64,000 bases of DNA from Mucilaginibacter sp. PAMB04168 (GTDB lineage Bacteria > Bacteroidota > Bacteroidia > Sphingobacteriales > Sphingobacteriaceae): assembly GCF_039634365.2 (NCBI RefSeq), contig NZ_CP155079.2, positions 1,550,001-1,614,000 on the forward strand, written 5' to 3'. The position numbers and the translations under genes were made by a program. The notes under the pieces were generated by a model. The model saw only the letters and a list, made by a program, of their open reading frames with translations. It was not told the origin of the DNA and ran no database searches. The first letter of the stretch is position 1. Each line of letters opens with the position of its first letter. This document shows, piece by piece, positions 28,667 to 35,576 of the stretch.

Positions 28667-29674
28667 ATGAAGAGTGCCCTTATTATTTTTTGCTTGCTTA
28701 TTACTCACTGCTTACAAGCGCAAACTATTACATTAATTGAGCAGGGCAAATCTACCAGTATCCGTGGTTTGTCTGTTGTAAGCGATAAAGTTGCGTGGGT
28801 AAGTGGCAGCAAGGGGCATGTAGCGGTTACTACCGACGGTGGGCACACCTGGGCCTGGCAACAAGTAAAAGGATTTGAGCAGAGTGATTTCAGGGATGTT
28901 GAAGCATTTTCTGACAAGGAGGCAATTATCATGAGTTCGGGAACACCTGCGCTTATTTTGAGAACCGTAAATGGCGGTGCTAGTTGGAATATTACATTTC
29001 AGAATAACGATAAAGCATATTTTCTGGATGGAATGGGCTTTTTTGACGCAAAGCATGGTTTATTGATGGGAGATCCGATTAACGGAAAGTTTCTATTGTT
29101 GGAAACCACAGATAGCGGCCGGACTTGGAACGCACTTAAAACCTTGCCCGAAGCTTTAGCAAATGAAGCTGCTTTTGCTGCTAGCGGTACATCGCTAAGG
29201 GTTTTAAATAGCCGCAACAATGTGTTACTGCTAACGGGCGGAAGCACATCAAGGATATTGTTGGGGGTGGGCTTGAAAAGCTGGAATACCATTGAAGTGC
29301 CACTAATACACGGACAGCCAAGTCAGGGTGGATTTTCAATTGCTGTGGGCGGTGGTGGCACCGTTGTAGTAGGGGGCGATTATCAGCAAAATAAAAAAGC
29401 AGATTCTGTTGCTTGTTATTACAGTGGTAACGAAAGCAGGATGAAGTTTCAGTTGGCTAAGCAAATGCCAGGCGGTTATCAGTCGTGCGTTACCTATTTG
29501 TTTGATCACACTTTTTTGTCAACCGGAACCTCGGGCTCCAATATAACTAATGATGGTGGCGCAACTTGGAGGCCTATAGACACCGCAAGTTATAACGTTT
29601 GTGAGAAGGCGAAATCTGGAAACTTGATTTTACTAGCAGGAGATAAGGGCAAAATAGCAATATTTAAAAATTAG
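28667..29674 (+). CDS. YCF48/BNR-repeat secreted beta-propeller
   Basis: This is 335 residues with a signal peptide (1-18, ...CLQAQ) and repeated sialidase/BNR-type motifs (TTDGGHTW, TVNGGASW, TTDSGRTW, TNDGGATW), each on a propeller blade. It is of the YCF48/HCF136-like family, proteins that elsewhere assist photosystem II assembly but in heterotrophic Bacteroidota have an unknown extracytoplasmic role. It sits 7 bp behind the DUF2147 gene, so the two probably form an operon. Confidence 0.88.
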   Translation: MKSALIIFCLLITHCLQAQTITLIEQGKSTSIRGLSVVSDKVAWVSGSKGHVAVTTDGGHTWAWQQVKGFEQSDFRDVEAFSDKEAIIMSSGTPALILRTVNGGASWNITFQNNDKAYFLDGMGFFDAKHGLLMGDPINGKFLLLETTDSGRTWNALKTLPEALANEAAFAASGTSLRVLNSRNNVLLLTGGSTSRILLGVGLKSWNTIEVPLIHGQPSQGGFSIAVGGGGTVVVGGDYQQNKKADSVACYYSGNESRMKFQLAKQMPGGYQSCVTYLFDHTFLSTGTSGSNITNDGGATWRPIDTASYNVCEKAKSGNLILLAGDKGKIAIFKN

Positions 29675-29727
29675 TACACTGACAATAAAGCCCTTACTAT
29701 ATGTTATAAAAATATTTGTAGATTGCA

Positions 29728-29759
29728 CTTGCGCCGAATTGTATTTACTTCTATATTTG
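29728..29759 (+). promoter_or_regulatory. promoter of tRNA-Lys
   Basis: TATATTTG at 29752-29759 matches TAnnTTTG exactly. CTTG at 29728-29731, 20 bp upstream, matches three of four bases of the -33 TTTG. The tRNA starts 51 bp further on. A short inverted repeat AAAACG/CGTTTT lies in the leader (29773-29790). Confidence 0.55.
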
Positions 29760-29810
29760 CACCACTTTAAAGAAAACGCTTAAACGTTTTCACTAAAGCA
29801 AAAATAAAAC

Positions 29811-29883
29811 GATTCCGTAGCTCAGCTGGTAGAGCATTACACTTTTAATGTAGTGGTCCTGGGTTCGAATCCCAGCGGGATCA
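29811..29883 (+). tRNA. tRNA-Lys (anticodon TTT), ICE integration target
   Basis: This is a 73-nt cloverleaf. The acceptor GATTCCG pairs with CGGGATC, the D-arm is AGCTCAGCTGGTAGAGC, anticodon loop CTTTTAA gives TTT, and the T-arm is CTGGGTTCGAATCCCAG. A tyrosine recombinase gene begins 225 bp downstream, the usual geometry when an ICE inserts at a tRNA 3' end and restores the tRNA. Confidence 0.96.
29859..29883 (+). other. putative attL core (tRNA-Lys 3' end)
   Basis: The T-arm and acceptor end of tRNA-Lys next to the integrase is the likely crossover region. No second copy of this 3' end was seen in the window, consistent with the other junction lying to the right of 64,000. Placement is by analogy with other tRNA-targeting elements. 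Confidence 0.4.
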
Positions 29884-29905
29884 CAAAATCCGTTTAAGGA
29901 GAGAT

Positions 29906-29930
29906 AAAGCCATTCAAGTTGAATGGCTTT
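29906..29930 (+). terminator. terminator hairpin after tRNA-Lys
   Basis: A 10-bp stem (29906-29915 with 29921-29930) has a 5-nt loop and is followed by a T-rich run. It ends the tRNA-Lys transcript and is either chromosomal or element-borne. Confidence 0.75.
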
Positions 29931-29992
29931 TCTCGTTTTGAACCATTCTAAGGCACTTTTTCATTCAGGCAGGGTCAAAACAGTTTAAGCCG

Positions 29993-30044
29993 TTCGGTAT
30001 ACTATTCGGTATACTAGCAAAAAAACGGAATTTAGTATACCGAA
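29993..30044. repeat. three 12-bp repeats upstream of int
   Basis: TTCGGTATACTA occurs as two perfect abutting copies (29993-30004 and 30005-30016). A perfect inverted copy, TAGTATACCGAA, is at 30033-30044, 65 bp before the integrase ATG. The arrangement fits arm-type binding sites for Int or an accessory factor, or an operator for int expression. Confidence 0.8.
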
Positions 30045-30108
30045 TTTATTTCGACAGTTCAATTTGGGGTTGTGGTGGGGCCATGGTTTAACCTCAAATA
30101 ACTGGCTA

Positions 30109-31362
30109 ATGAAAGTAAATCAGGAACTTTCAATTTTGTTCTGGCTTTGGAAAGCCAAACAAACCTCAGATGGGATGATCCCCATCTATGTACGCATCAC
30201 CGTCAACGGATTAAGAGATCAGTTCTCATCCGGAAAGAAAATTATGGCAGATCACTGGAATGATGAAACCGGGTTTGCCATCAGGGCTTGCAAAGATGCT
30301 GCTACCATTAATACCTATATCACTTATACCACCAGGGAACTGGAAAAGTGCTATAACCTGCTTTGTGAAGAACATGAAGACGTTACCGCCAAAATGGTCA
30401 AGGACGCTTACCTGTTCAAACCGGAACCCAAACCGACCCTGATGCAGGCTTTTAAAGTGCATAACGATGAGTTTGCAGAAAAGGTAGACAAAGGCAAAGG
30501 AACAAAGGGTACGCTGGGCCGCTACGAGCGCCTCCAGCGAAAAGTAGAAGCCTTTCTGAAAAAGAAGTTCAAAGCGACAGACATTAACCTTGATCAAATC
30601 CAGTATTCATTTGCTTCGGGCTTCTATCATTATTTACTGATGCAGGATATAGATGAAAACACATCGATGAAATACGTCAAAACTTTAAAGCAGGTAATGA
30701 CAAAGGCCGTGAATGACGGTATGATCGCCCAAAGCGCTATCAACAACTTTAAGTGTACCTACAAAGACCCGGATCGCGATTACCTGGAAATGGATGAAAT
30801 CATTAAAATGTACACCAAGAAAATAAGCTGCCAACGGATCGCTGAAGTGAGGGATGTCTATGTTTTCTGCTGCTTTACCGGCTATGCCTTTGAAACGGTG
30901 TATGCGCTTGAACCTGAAAATATCTTTACCGGTGTGGATGGCGGCTTGTGGATCACTAAAGACCGGGCCAAGTCAGGTACGGAAGAAACCGTACCCCTAC
31001 TGCCTATCCCATTGGAGATCATCCAAAAATATAAACGTCATCCTTATTGCGTCAACGAAAACAAATTGTTGCCGGTTAATAGTAATCAGCGGTTTAATTC
31101 CTATCTGAAAGAGCTGGCTGACATCTGCGATATCAATAAACTATTGACCACACACACCGCCCGGCACACGTTTGCAACAACAATTACTTTGGAAAACGAT
31201 GTACCAATTGAAACTGTCAGCAAAATGCTCGGTCATAAGGATATCAGGACAACTCAAATTTATGCAAAGATGACCAAAAGGAAGATCAGTAACAATATGA
31301 AGGCATTGCATGATAAGCTGTATGAAAATAACGCCCCCCTGCGATTAGCTGTAAGTGCTTAA
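30109..31362 (+). CDS. int: IntDOT-like tyrosine recombinase (integrase)
   Basis: The product is 417 residues from the ATG at 30109 (MKVNQELSILFWLWKAKQ); an in-frame TTG at 30064 is less plausible. The order is an arm-binding beta domain, a core-binding SAM-like domain (about 105-200) and a C-terminal catalytic domain. HTARHTF supplies His and Arg, GHKDIRTTQIYAK supplies the second His and the nucleophilic Tyr. The position of the first catalytic Arg reads TGYAFETVYAL, without Arg, as in IntDOT and relatives where that Arg is also missing. It should integrate and excise the element at tRNA-Lys. Confidence 0.93.
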   Translation: MKVNQELSILFWLWKAKQTSDGMIPIYVRITVNGLRDQFSSGKKIMADHWNDETGFAIRACKDAATINTYITYTTRELEKCYNLLCEEHEDVTAKMVKDAYLFKPEPKPTLMQAFKVHNDEFAEKVDKGKGTKGTLGRYERLQRKVEAFLKKKFKATDINLDQIQYSFASGFYHYLLMQDIDENTSMKYVKTLKQVMTKAVNDGMIAQSAINNFKCTYKDPDRDYLEMDEIIKMYTKKISCQRIAEVRDVYVFCCFTGYAFETVYALEPENIFTGVDGGLWITKDRAKSGTEETVPLLPIPLEIIQKYKRHPYCVNENKLLPVNSNQRFNSYLKELADICDINKLLTTHTARHTFATTITLENDVPIETVSKMLGHKDIRTTQIYAKMTKRKISNNMKALHDKLYENNAPLRLAVSA

Positions 31363-31413
31363 AATTTGAGGGTGCCACCCCGAAAGGACACAATCAGCGT
31401 TAAACAGATTAGA

Positions 31414-31421
31414 TAGGTTTG
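31414..31421 (+). promoter_or_regulatory. possible -7 element for the HTH gene
   Basis: TAGGTTTG fits TAnnTTTG and lies 19 bp before the ATG at 31441. I see no good -33 TTTG at the right distance. Confidence 0.3.
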
Positions 31422-31440
31422 TCTTCTCTAATTTAAACAG

Positions 31441-31716
31441 ATGACAGTAGAACTAATAACAAAGGATGATTTAGAGCAATTCAGGCAATCCATGTTGCAG
31501 GATCTCAAATTACTTTTAACCAAACGAATCGAGGAACCTCAGAAATATTTAAAAAGTTACCAGGTAAAAAATATGCTGAAGATTTCCGGGGGAACCTTAC
31601 ACACGTTGCGCGCAAACGGCACTTTGAAATTCACGCGGATCGGGCACATCATTTATTACAATTATGAGGACATTATGCAGCTCATGGAAGGCACCACAAA
31701 AAAGCCCAAAAGGTAA
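31441..31716 (+). CDS. excisionase-like helix-turn-helix protein
   Basis: This 91-residue protein has an N-terminal helix and a C-terminal MerR-type/HTH_17 winged helix (YLKSYQVKNMLKISGGTLHTLRANGTLKFTRIGHIIYYNYEDI). Small proteins of this type next to Bacteroidota integrases (Xis2c-like, RteA-linked) act as recombination directionality factors or transcription factors. The position, 78 bp after int, supports a role in excision. It shares a bidirectional terminator with rteC. Confidence 0.82.
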   Translation: MTVELITKDDLEQFRQSMLQDLKLLLTKRIEEPQKYLKSYQVKNMLKISGGTLHTLRANGTLKFTRIGHIIYYNYEDIMQLMEGTTKKPKR

Positions 31717-31746
31717 AATAAAAGCCGGTCACCCCGGCTTTTATTT
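31716..31746. terminator. bidirectional terminator between HTH gene and rteC
   Basis: A perfect 13-bp stem (31716-31728 with 31734-31746) has a 5-nt loop and A- and T-rich flanks. It overlaps the stop codons of both convergent genes. Confidence 0.88.
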
Positions 31747-32588
31747 CAGGCATTTTCGTCATCCAAACGCTTTAATATCGCTGCCTTCATCTGATCGAGA
31801 TATTTAACCTGGCTCACCCGCTTCCTGCCGGAGATAGATTGCCACCTTCTGAATGGCCGCCCAATGTTTACCTGAAAATTTACTTCCAGCCAACCCATAA
31901 TTTCAGCAATCCCAGCGTTGCCATGGTTGACCTGACCAGTCAGCCAAATACCATAAGCCATTTCTGCCAGGTTAATCGCATCGCCCGTCCACTTTAATGT
32001 CACTCTCTTCTTAGTCATTCCGGATAAAGCTTCGGCTTCTTGTGGGCTATACAAGCGATCTGTCAAAAATTCCTGTATCCGCTCATTGGTTATAAACCTT
32101 GCAAATACGTAATCACCGGCAGTTGAAAATTGAGGATCAAAACCCTGCACGTCATGGATGAGCGAACCCGGCGGCTGAGCATTGCGGACAAATAATAAAG
32201 CATCGAGTTCAGTGCCGTCAAGCAGGTAATACTGATGCATAAATTTATTCTGATCGTAAAATTTCCTCATATATCTTAATTCCTGTTCAAAGTAATTTTT
32301 AATTACTTCAGCTGTATCAACCGGTGTACCTGCTTCGATGGTAAAAACATCCAAAGCAAATAACTGCCGTGCGATGAACTGCGGTTTTACATATTTAAAA
32401 AACTGGACTTCCTCTTCTGTTGAGGAAAAGGACTGCTGGATTAACAACGCTTTCAGGTCGGCAATTGCCTGCCTGATACCATTTAGCTTGCCATTTAATT
32501 TTTGCCCGGCTGGAATTCCCATTTCATCAAATAATTCCAGGTCTTCATCAAGTTGCACTAAGCGTGCTTTTGCTTCTTCGATTATCAT
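31746..32588 (-). CDS. rteC: RteC-family regulator of ICE excision
   Basis: This 280-residue protein matches RteC of CTnDOT-type elements: an N-terminal helical part (YFEQELRYMRKFYDQNKFMHQYYLLDGTELDALLFVRN) and the C-terminal block KKRVTLKWTGDAINLAEMAYGIWLTGQVN...AEIMGWLEVNFQVNIGRPFRRWQSI. In CTnDOT, RteC activates the excision operon after tetracycline induction through RteA/RteB. Here no tetQ, rteA or rteB is visible, so the inducing signal must differ or lie elsewhere. Confidence 0.92.
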   Translation of the reverse strand: MIIEEAKARLVQLDEDLELFDEMGIPAGQKLNGKLNGIRQAIADLKALLIQQSFSSTEEEVQFFKYVKPQFIARQLFALDVFTIEAGTPVDTAEVIKNYFEQELRYMRKFYDQNKFMHQYYLLDGTELDALLFVRNAQPPGSLIHDVQGFDPQFSTAGDYVFARFITNERIQEFLTDRLYSPQEAEALSGMTKKRVTLKWTGDAINLAEMAYGIWLTGQVNHGNAGIAEIMGWLEVNFQVNIGRPFRRWQSISGRKRVSQVKYLDQMKAAILKRLDDENA

Positions 32589-32799
32589 AACTTTAAATTA
32601 TTTTTGACACCATTTTTTAAAACCTGCGACAAACTTGGTATTTCAGGCTTATGATGTAAAGTGGCTAACATGGCACATAAATGTGTCATACACAGTAGAT
32701 ATGAACGCATTTGAGCAGATAATACGTAGATTTAGATGCAACCCTTTTTAGCAATATTTTTTTATTTTTTTCAATAAATGCCAATTGTTAAAGGATGCT

Positions 32800-32807
32800 T
32801 AACTTTG
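32800..32807 (+). promoter_or_regulatory. possible -7 element ahead of the structured leader
   Basis: TAACTTTG fits TAnnTTTG. A transcript from here would carry the structure at 32862-32978 in its leader before the gene at 33009. No clear -33 box is seen. Confidence 0.3.
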
Positions 32808-32861
32808 AAGTATGAAATAGAAAAAAGGAAATTTAAAATATAATACGATACTATTAACCTT

Positions 32862-32978
32862 GTTACAGGGAATCGGCTAAATTCAAAATTAACACAGGGG
32901 GGTAATAGACTGATCGTCCACGCATGCGTGGGCATTGGTTTACCCTGTGTGTAGGTTCTTAGCCGTACCTCCTGTAGC
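32862..32978 (+). ncRNA. nested four-stem structured element (leader RNA or DNA cruciform)
   Basis: Four inverted repeats are nested in 117 nt. GTTACAGG (32862-32869) pairs with CCTGTAGC (32971-32978). CGGCTAA (32874-32880) pairs with TTAGCCG (32959-32965). ACACAGGG (32892-32899) pairs with CCCTGTGT (32943-32950). The perfect palindrome CCACGCATGCGTGG lies inside at 32918-32931. The sequence is between rteC (divergent) and a small gene and has no ORF of its own. It could be a cis-regulatory leader, a small RNA or a protein-binding DNA site. I do not recognise a known family. Confidence 0.5.
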
Positions 32979-33008
32979 AGAATGACTGGTGTCCCACGCT
33001 ATTTTTTT

Positions 33009-33233
33009 ATGGAGGAAAATAAATTGAAAATACTTTGTCAGTCACTTGACGAAATAAAATTAAGCGACGATTGCAAGGTCTATCTTAGACAACAAGGGTT
33101 CAGCAATCTACAGGAAGTGATTGCTAAGAAATGGAATGGATTAAGAGAGATGGACGGCTTTGATTACAGAAAATTTAATGAATTGATTAAATTCCTGCAA
33201 TCCCAAAACTTACTTTCATTGATGGAAAATTAA
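33009..33233 (+). CDS. RNA-polymerase alpha-CTD-like mini-protein
   Basis: This 74-residue protein starts at the ATG at 33009; an in-frame ATG at 32982 would add nine residues and sits directly at the base of the upstream RNA-like structure. The sequence EIKLSDDCKVYLRQQGFSNLQEVI...LREMDGFDYRKFNELIKFLQSQNL follows the helix-hairpin-helix pattern of the alpha subunit C-terminal domain (L-S..c...L...g...l.el......l....g...f.el...l...gL). As an isolated domain it could bind DNA or contact transcription machinery. This is inference from pattern; 2 bp separate its stop from that of the convergent neighbour. Confidence 0.6.
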   Translation: MEENKLKILCQSLDEIKLSDDCKVYLRQQGFSNLQEVIAKKWNGLREMDGFDYRKFNELIKFLQSQNLLSLMEN

Positions 33234-33235
33234 CC

Positions 33236-34417
33236 CTAAAACTTGTAATGCTGATCAATATGGTCGATCATTTTTTGTAGCCAACTTCTTATGCTTTGAA
33301 CGATCCGATCCGGGAATGGCTTGTTACTAAAATGATTACGCTGGCTTTTTTTTGAAATGTTCTCCGCTCTTTCAGTTTTGATATGATTATTCACGAATTC
33401 GTATAAATAAGATTTGAATTTTGTTTGAATAAAAGCGACCTCCAGCAATATTCTGAAAAAAAACATCAGTTCTGCCAGCGTAACCGCCACGACAAAATAA
33501 AATTTAGAAGGCTCATTTGGGCTTGTAATCTTAAAGTTTTGCGTGTAAAGTTTTTCTTTCTGTGCTATATAGGCCAGTTCTGCCTCAAGGCTTTCAATAA
33601 CGGAGAGTTTCAGGGATTGGACTTTAGGATCGTACAAGTGCCGGGCTTCTACTCTTACCTGCTGAAATATTTTTAATAGATAAATCAAGTCCTGCTGCTG
33701 CTCATGAAATTCGGCATCACTCAAGGTAATCCGCTCGATATATTTCAGAAAGTAAGCATATACCTGGATACTATTAAACTCCTTGCATATCAACAATTTC
33801 AATACTTCGAGATCAATATCCTCCCTCGGTGGATTTTCCAGATATTGAGAAATGACATTAACAGTTTTTACCAGGTAATCCCATTGACGCCATGTTTTTA
33901 TCTTAAACCGCCCTGTCTGGTTTGTTGCTTGGCTATACCCTAAAATTAACGCTGCCAGCTCCGGATCCACATTATTGCTTGTCAGTCGCTCATTGATTAC
34001 GTTACAAAAAAGCGAGTTTGCGGCTCCGAACCGGTCAAAAAAATGCGATGGGAGTTCGGCGTCAAAATCGAAGAAGTCGCTAAAATATTCACGTACATGA
34101 TCTAATAACTGATAAATGCTTATAGACAGCCACTCAAGTATTCCTGAGGCTATTAACAAATTACTGTCATCATGTTGAAACCCGTTAATCCCATCAGCCA
34201 TATAGGTCAGCTGGAATTGTAAGGCATGTATATAGATGGTTTTAGCGGACTGATCTTTCATGGCGCTTATGTCCTCTTCTATTTCCCATCGGATTGTGAG
34301 AATGGCCTGAGTTATGAAACTTTTTATTTCGTCAAGTTCACCTTGCGAAATATTCGTAAACATCAAACTCGTATAAGTTTGAATAAATCCTTTCAGTTTA
34401 GTTAATGCAGCGGCCAT
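33236..34417 (-). CDS. 393-residue helical hypothetical protein
   Basis: This all-helical protein without signal peptide is not recognised with confidence. The C-terminal region (about 300-393: VVAVTLAELMFFFRILLEV...YEFVNNHIKTERAENISKKSQRNHF...IRSWLQKMIDHIDQ) resembles segments seen in small regulatory proteins of Bacteroidota conjugative elements and ends in a basic helix, which might bind DNA or RNA. The gene is convergent to the alpha-CTD-like mini-protein (2-bp gap) and divergent from the Crp/Fnr gene, 239 bp apart. Regulation from the shared intergenic region with the dyad at 34506-34529 is possible. Confidence 0.6.
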   Translation of the reverse strand: MAAALTKLKGFIQTYTSLMFTNISQGELDEIKSFITQAILTIRWEIEEDISAMKDQSAKTIYIHALQFQLTYMADGINGFQHDDSNLLIASGILEWLSISIYQLLDHVREYFSDFFDFDAELPSHFFDRFGAANSLFCNVINERLTSNNVDPELAALILGYSQATNQTGRFKIKTWRQWDYLVKTVNVISQYLENPPREDIDLEVLKLLICKEFNSIQVYAYFLKYIERITLSDAEFHEQQQDLIYLLKIFQQVRVEARHLYDPKVQSLKLSVIESLEAELAYIAQKEKLYTQNFKITSPNEPSKFYFVVAVTLAELMFFFRILLEVAFIQTKFKSYLYEFVNNHIKTERAENISKKSQRNHFSNKPFPDRIVQSIRSWLQKMIDHIDQHYKF

Positions 34418-34505
34418 AATCTTTCACAGTGTTAGGGAAAACATTTACATGGGTAGTTTATTTTATAGGGATTCTTAAATGGAGTAATTGAATAAAATTA
34501 ATTAT

Positions 34506-34529
34506 AATTTTCCCTCATTGGGGAATTTT
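34506..34529. promoter_or_regulatory. TTCCC-N6-GGGAA dyad upstream of the Crp/Fnr gene
   Basis: AATTTTCCCT-CATT-GGGGAATTTT contains TTCCC (34510-34514), six bases and GGGAA (34521-34525). The same half-site and spacing recur at 45539-45562. A five-plus-five site with N6 spacing is the architecture of CRP-type sites (TGTGA-N6-TCACA), so the adjacent Crp/Fnr protein is the natural candidate ligand. Confidence 0.5.
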
Positions 34530-34576
34530 GCATTGCCTTTTGCGAAATTTTTACAAAAAAATGCTTTACGTTAAAA

Positions 34577-34597
34577 GGTTGCATTTTTTCTGCAACC
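34577..34597 (+). promoter_or_regulatory. hairpin in the Crp/Fnr leader
   Basis: GGTTGCA (34577-34583) and TGCAACC (34591-34597) form a perfect 7-bp stem around a pyrimidine loop, 60 bp before the ATG. It may be an operator or an mRNA leader element. Confidence 0.4.
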
Positions 34598-34656
34598 TGC
34601 AGCCACTTGACGAGCACTATAAGTTTATGCTTATTTGTTAAAAAATAAGAGTAATA

Positions 34657-35232
34657 ATGAGCAGTGCCGCCAATTTCATACAGCGCTTAAACCGTACAAA
34701 AACACTTTCATTAAAACTATCTAACACATTAATGGAAGCTTTTAAAGTAAACCGGTTTGAGGCCCAGGAGACCTTTGTTTCACCCGGCAATCACGCCAGT
34801 TCCATTTACTTTGTTGAATCAGGCATAGTGCGGGGAGCGATTGAGGGCCCTACTGAAAAGTTAAGTACCTGGTTCAAGCAGGATGGCGATCTGATTATAC
34901 CGCAAGGCATAGTAAATCAGCAACCAAGTGACGAATATATCAGCGCAGTTTTTAAAACAAATCTTATTGCGCTTTCTTTTAAAAGTTTAAAAAAGATCGG
35001 TGAAACCACGCCTGAGGCTATGGAATTAATGATTTTATTAATTGCCGAAACTGCCGCCGAATCCCGATACAGGGAGAAGTTACTTAGAATTGCAACCGCC
35101 AAGGACAGATATAATTTCTTAAATGAAAACGAAGATTTTGTTTTAAAAAGAGTGCCTCAATATCTTGTGGCATCTTATCTGAATGTTACAAAAGAGACAT
35201 TTAGCCGTTTGCATAAGGGGCTACCTTATTGA
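34657..35232 (+). CDS. Crp/Fnr-family transcriptional regulator
   Basis: This 191-residue protein has an N-terminal cyclic-nucleotide-binding-type beta-barrel (about 25-125, FVSPGNHASSIYFVESGIVRG...), a dimer helix (PEAMELMILLIAETAAESRYREKLLRI) and a short C-terminal HTH (VPQYLVASYLNVTKETFSRLHKG). This is the compact layout of many Bacteroidota Crp/Fnr proteins. Cys residues of an FNR-type Fe-S cluster are absent. It lies immediately upstream of the LanKC cluster and carries a TTCCC-N6-GGGAA dyad in its own promoter region, so it probably controls the cluster. Confidence 0.85.
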   Translation: MSSAANFIQRLNRTKTLSLKLSNTLMEAFKVNRFEAQETFVSPGNHASSIYFVESGIVRGAIEGPTEKLSTWFKQDGDLIIPQGIVNQQPSDEYISAVFKTNLIALSFKSLKKIGETTPEAMELMILLIAETAAESRYREKLLRIATAKDRYNFLNENEDFVLKRVPQYLVASYLNVTKETFSRLHKGLPY

Positions 35233-35235
35233 TTT

Positions 35236-35255
35236 ACCGTAACTTTCGCTACGGT
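35236..35255 (+). other. weak hairpin after the Crp/Fnr gene, repeated TACGGT motif
   Basis: ACCGTA (35236-35241) pairs with TACGGT (35250-35255). The same motif recurs at 35274-35279 and, inverted, near 35446-35452, all in the 344-bp gap before LanKC. It may be a weak terminator or factor-binding sites. Confidence 0.3.
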
Positions 35256-35314
35256 TTACTTTAGTTTATTCCTTACGGTATATTGCTAAATTAATATTGT
35301 AAATCAATTTATTC

Positions 35315-35401
35315 ATGGCTCTGATTGATGAGATTAGCTCTATTTTGGCCATGCCAAAAATTCACCGGTGCATTGCCGGTGCCCGCCGACAACCTATATA
35401 A
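35315..35401 (+). CDS. 28-residue ORF, possible peptide upstream of LanKC
   Basis: An ATG at 35315 opens a 28-codon frame, product MALIDEISSILAMPKIHRCI then eight more residues, with two Ser (8, 9) and one Cys (19). It is the only short frame I could find in this gap with residues suited to lanthionine chemistry. It overlaps two DNA hairpins (35343-35359 and 35363-35381), so it may be no gene at all. There is no leader motif I can firmly match to class III lanthipeptide precursors. Very tentative. Confidence 0.2.
   Translation: MALIDEISSILAMPKIHRCIAGARRQPI
35343..35381 (+). promoter_or_regulatory. two tandem hairpins ahead of LanKC
   Basis: TTTTGGC-CAT-GCCAAAA (35343-35359) is followed by CACCGG-N7-CCGGTG (35363-35381). 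They could be a leader attenuator or operator sites. No T-run follows, so termination is unlikely. Confidence 0.4.
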
Positions 35402-35576
35402 ATCGAATAATAAATAATATCCCATATTTTAATAATGTCAGGATTGTTGACATACCGTAACAAATATGGCGTGGTAACCGTGAGAATTATTTAAGGTAAA
35501 TGACCCTTATTGATATGTTTCCTCAACGAAACAGAATTTTTCGGTGCGTAGGTTTAACCTATAATTAAAGCCGTAT

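Noticed and set aside
29811..29883. Second copy of the tRNA-Lys 3' end marking the right junction
   Set aside because: No copy was found to the right within the window, so the element is taken to run past 64,000.
30064..30108. TTG start giving a longer integrase
   Set aside because: The extra residues are low-quality and the ATG at 30109 begins the conserved arm domain.
31746..32588. Tetracycline-induced RteA/RteB/TetQ control as in CTnDOT
   Set aside because: Only RteC is visible; rteA, rteB and tetQ are not in the window.
32862..32978. Retron or CRISPR-associated RNA
   Set aside because: No reverse transcriptase, cas gene or spaced repeats lie near the structure; it is kept only as an unnamed structured element.
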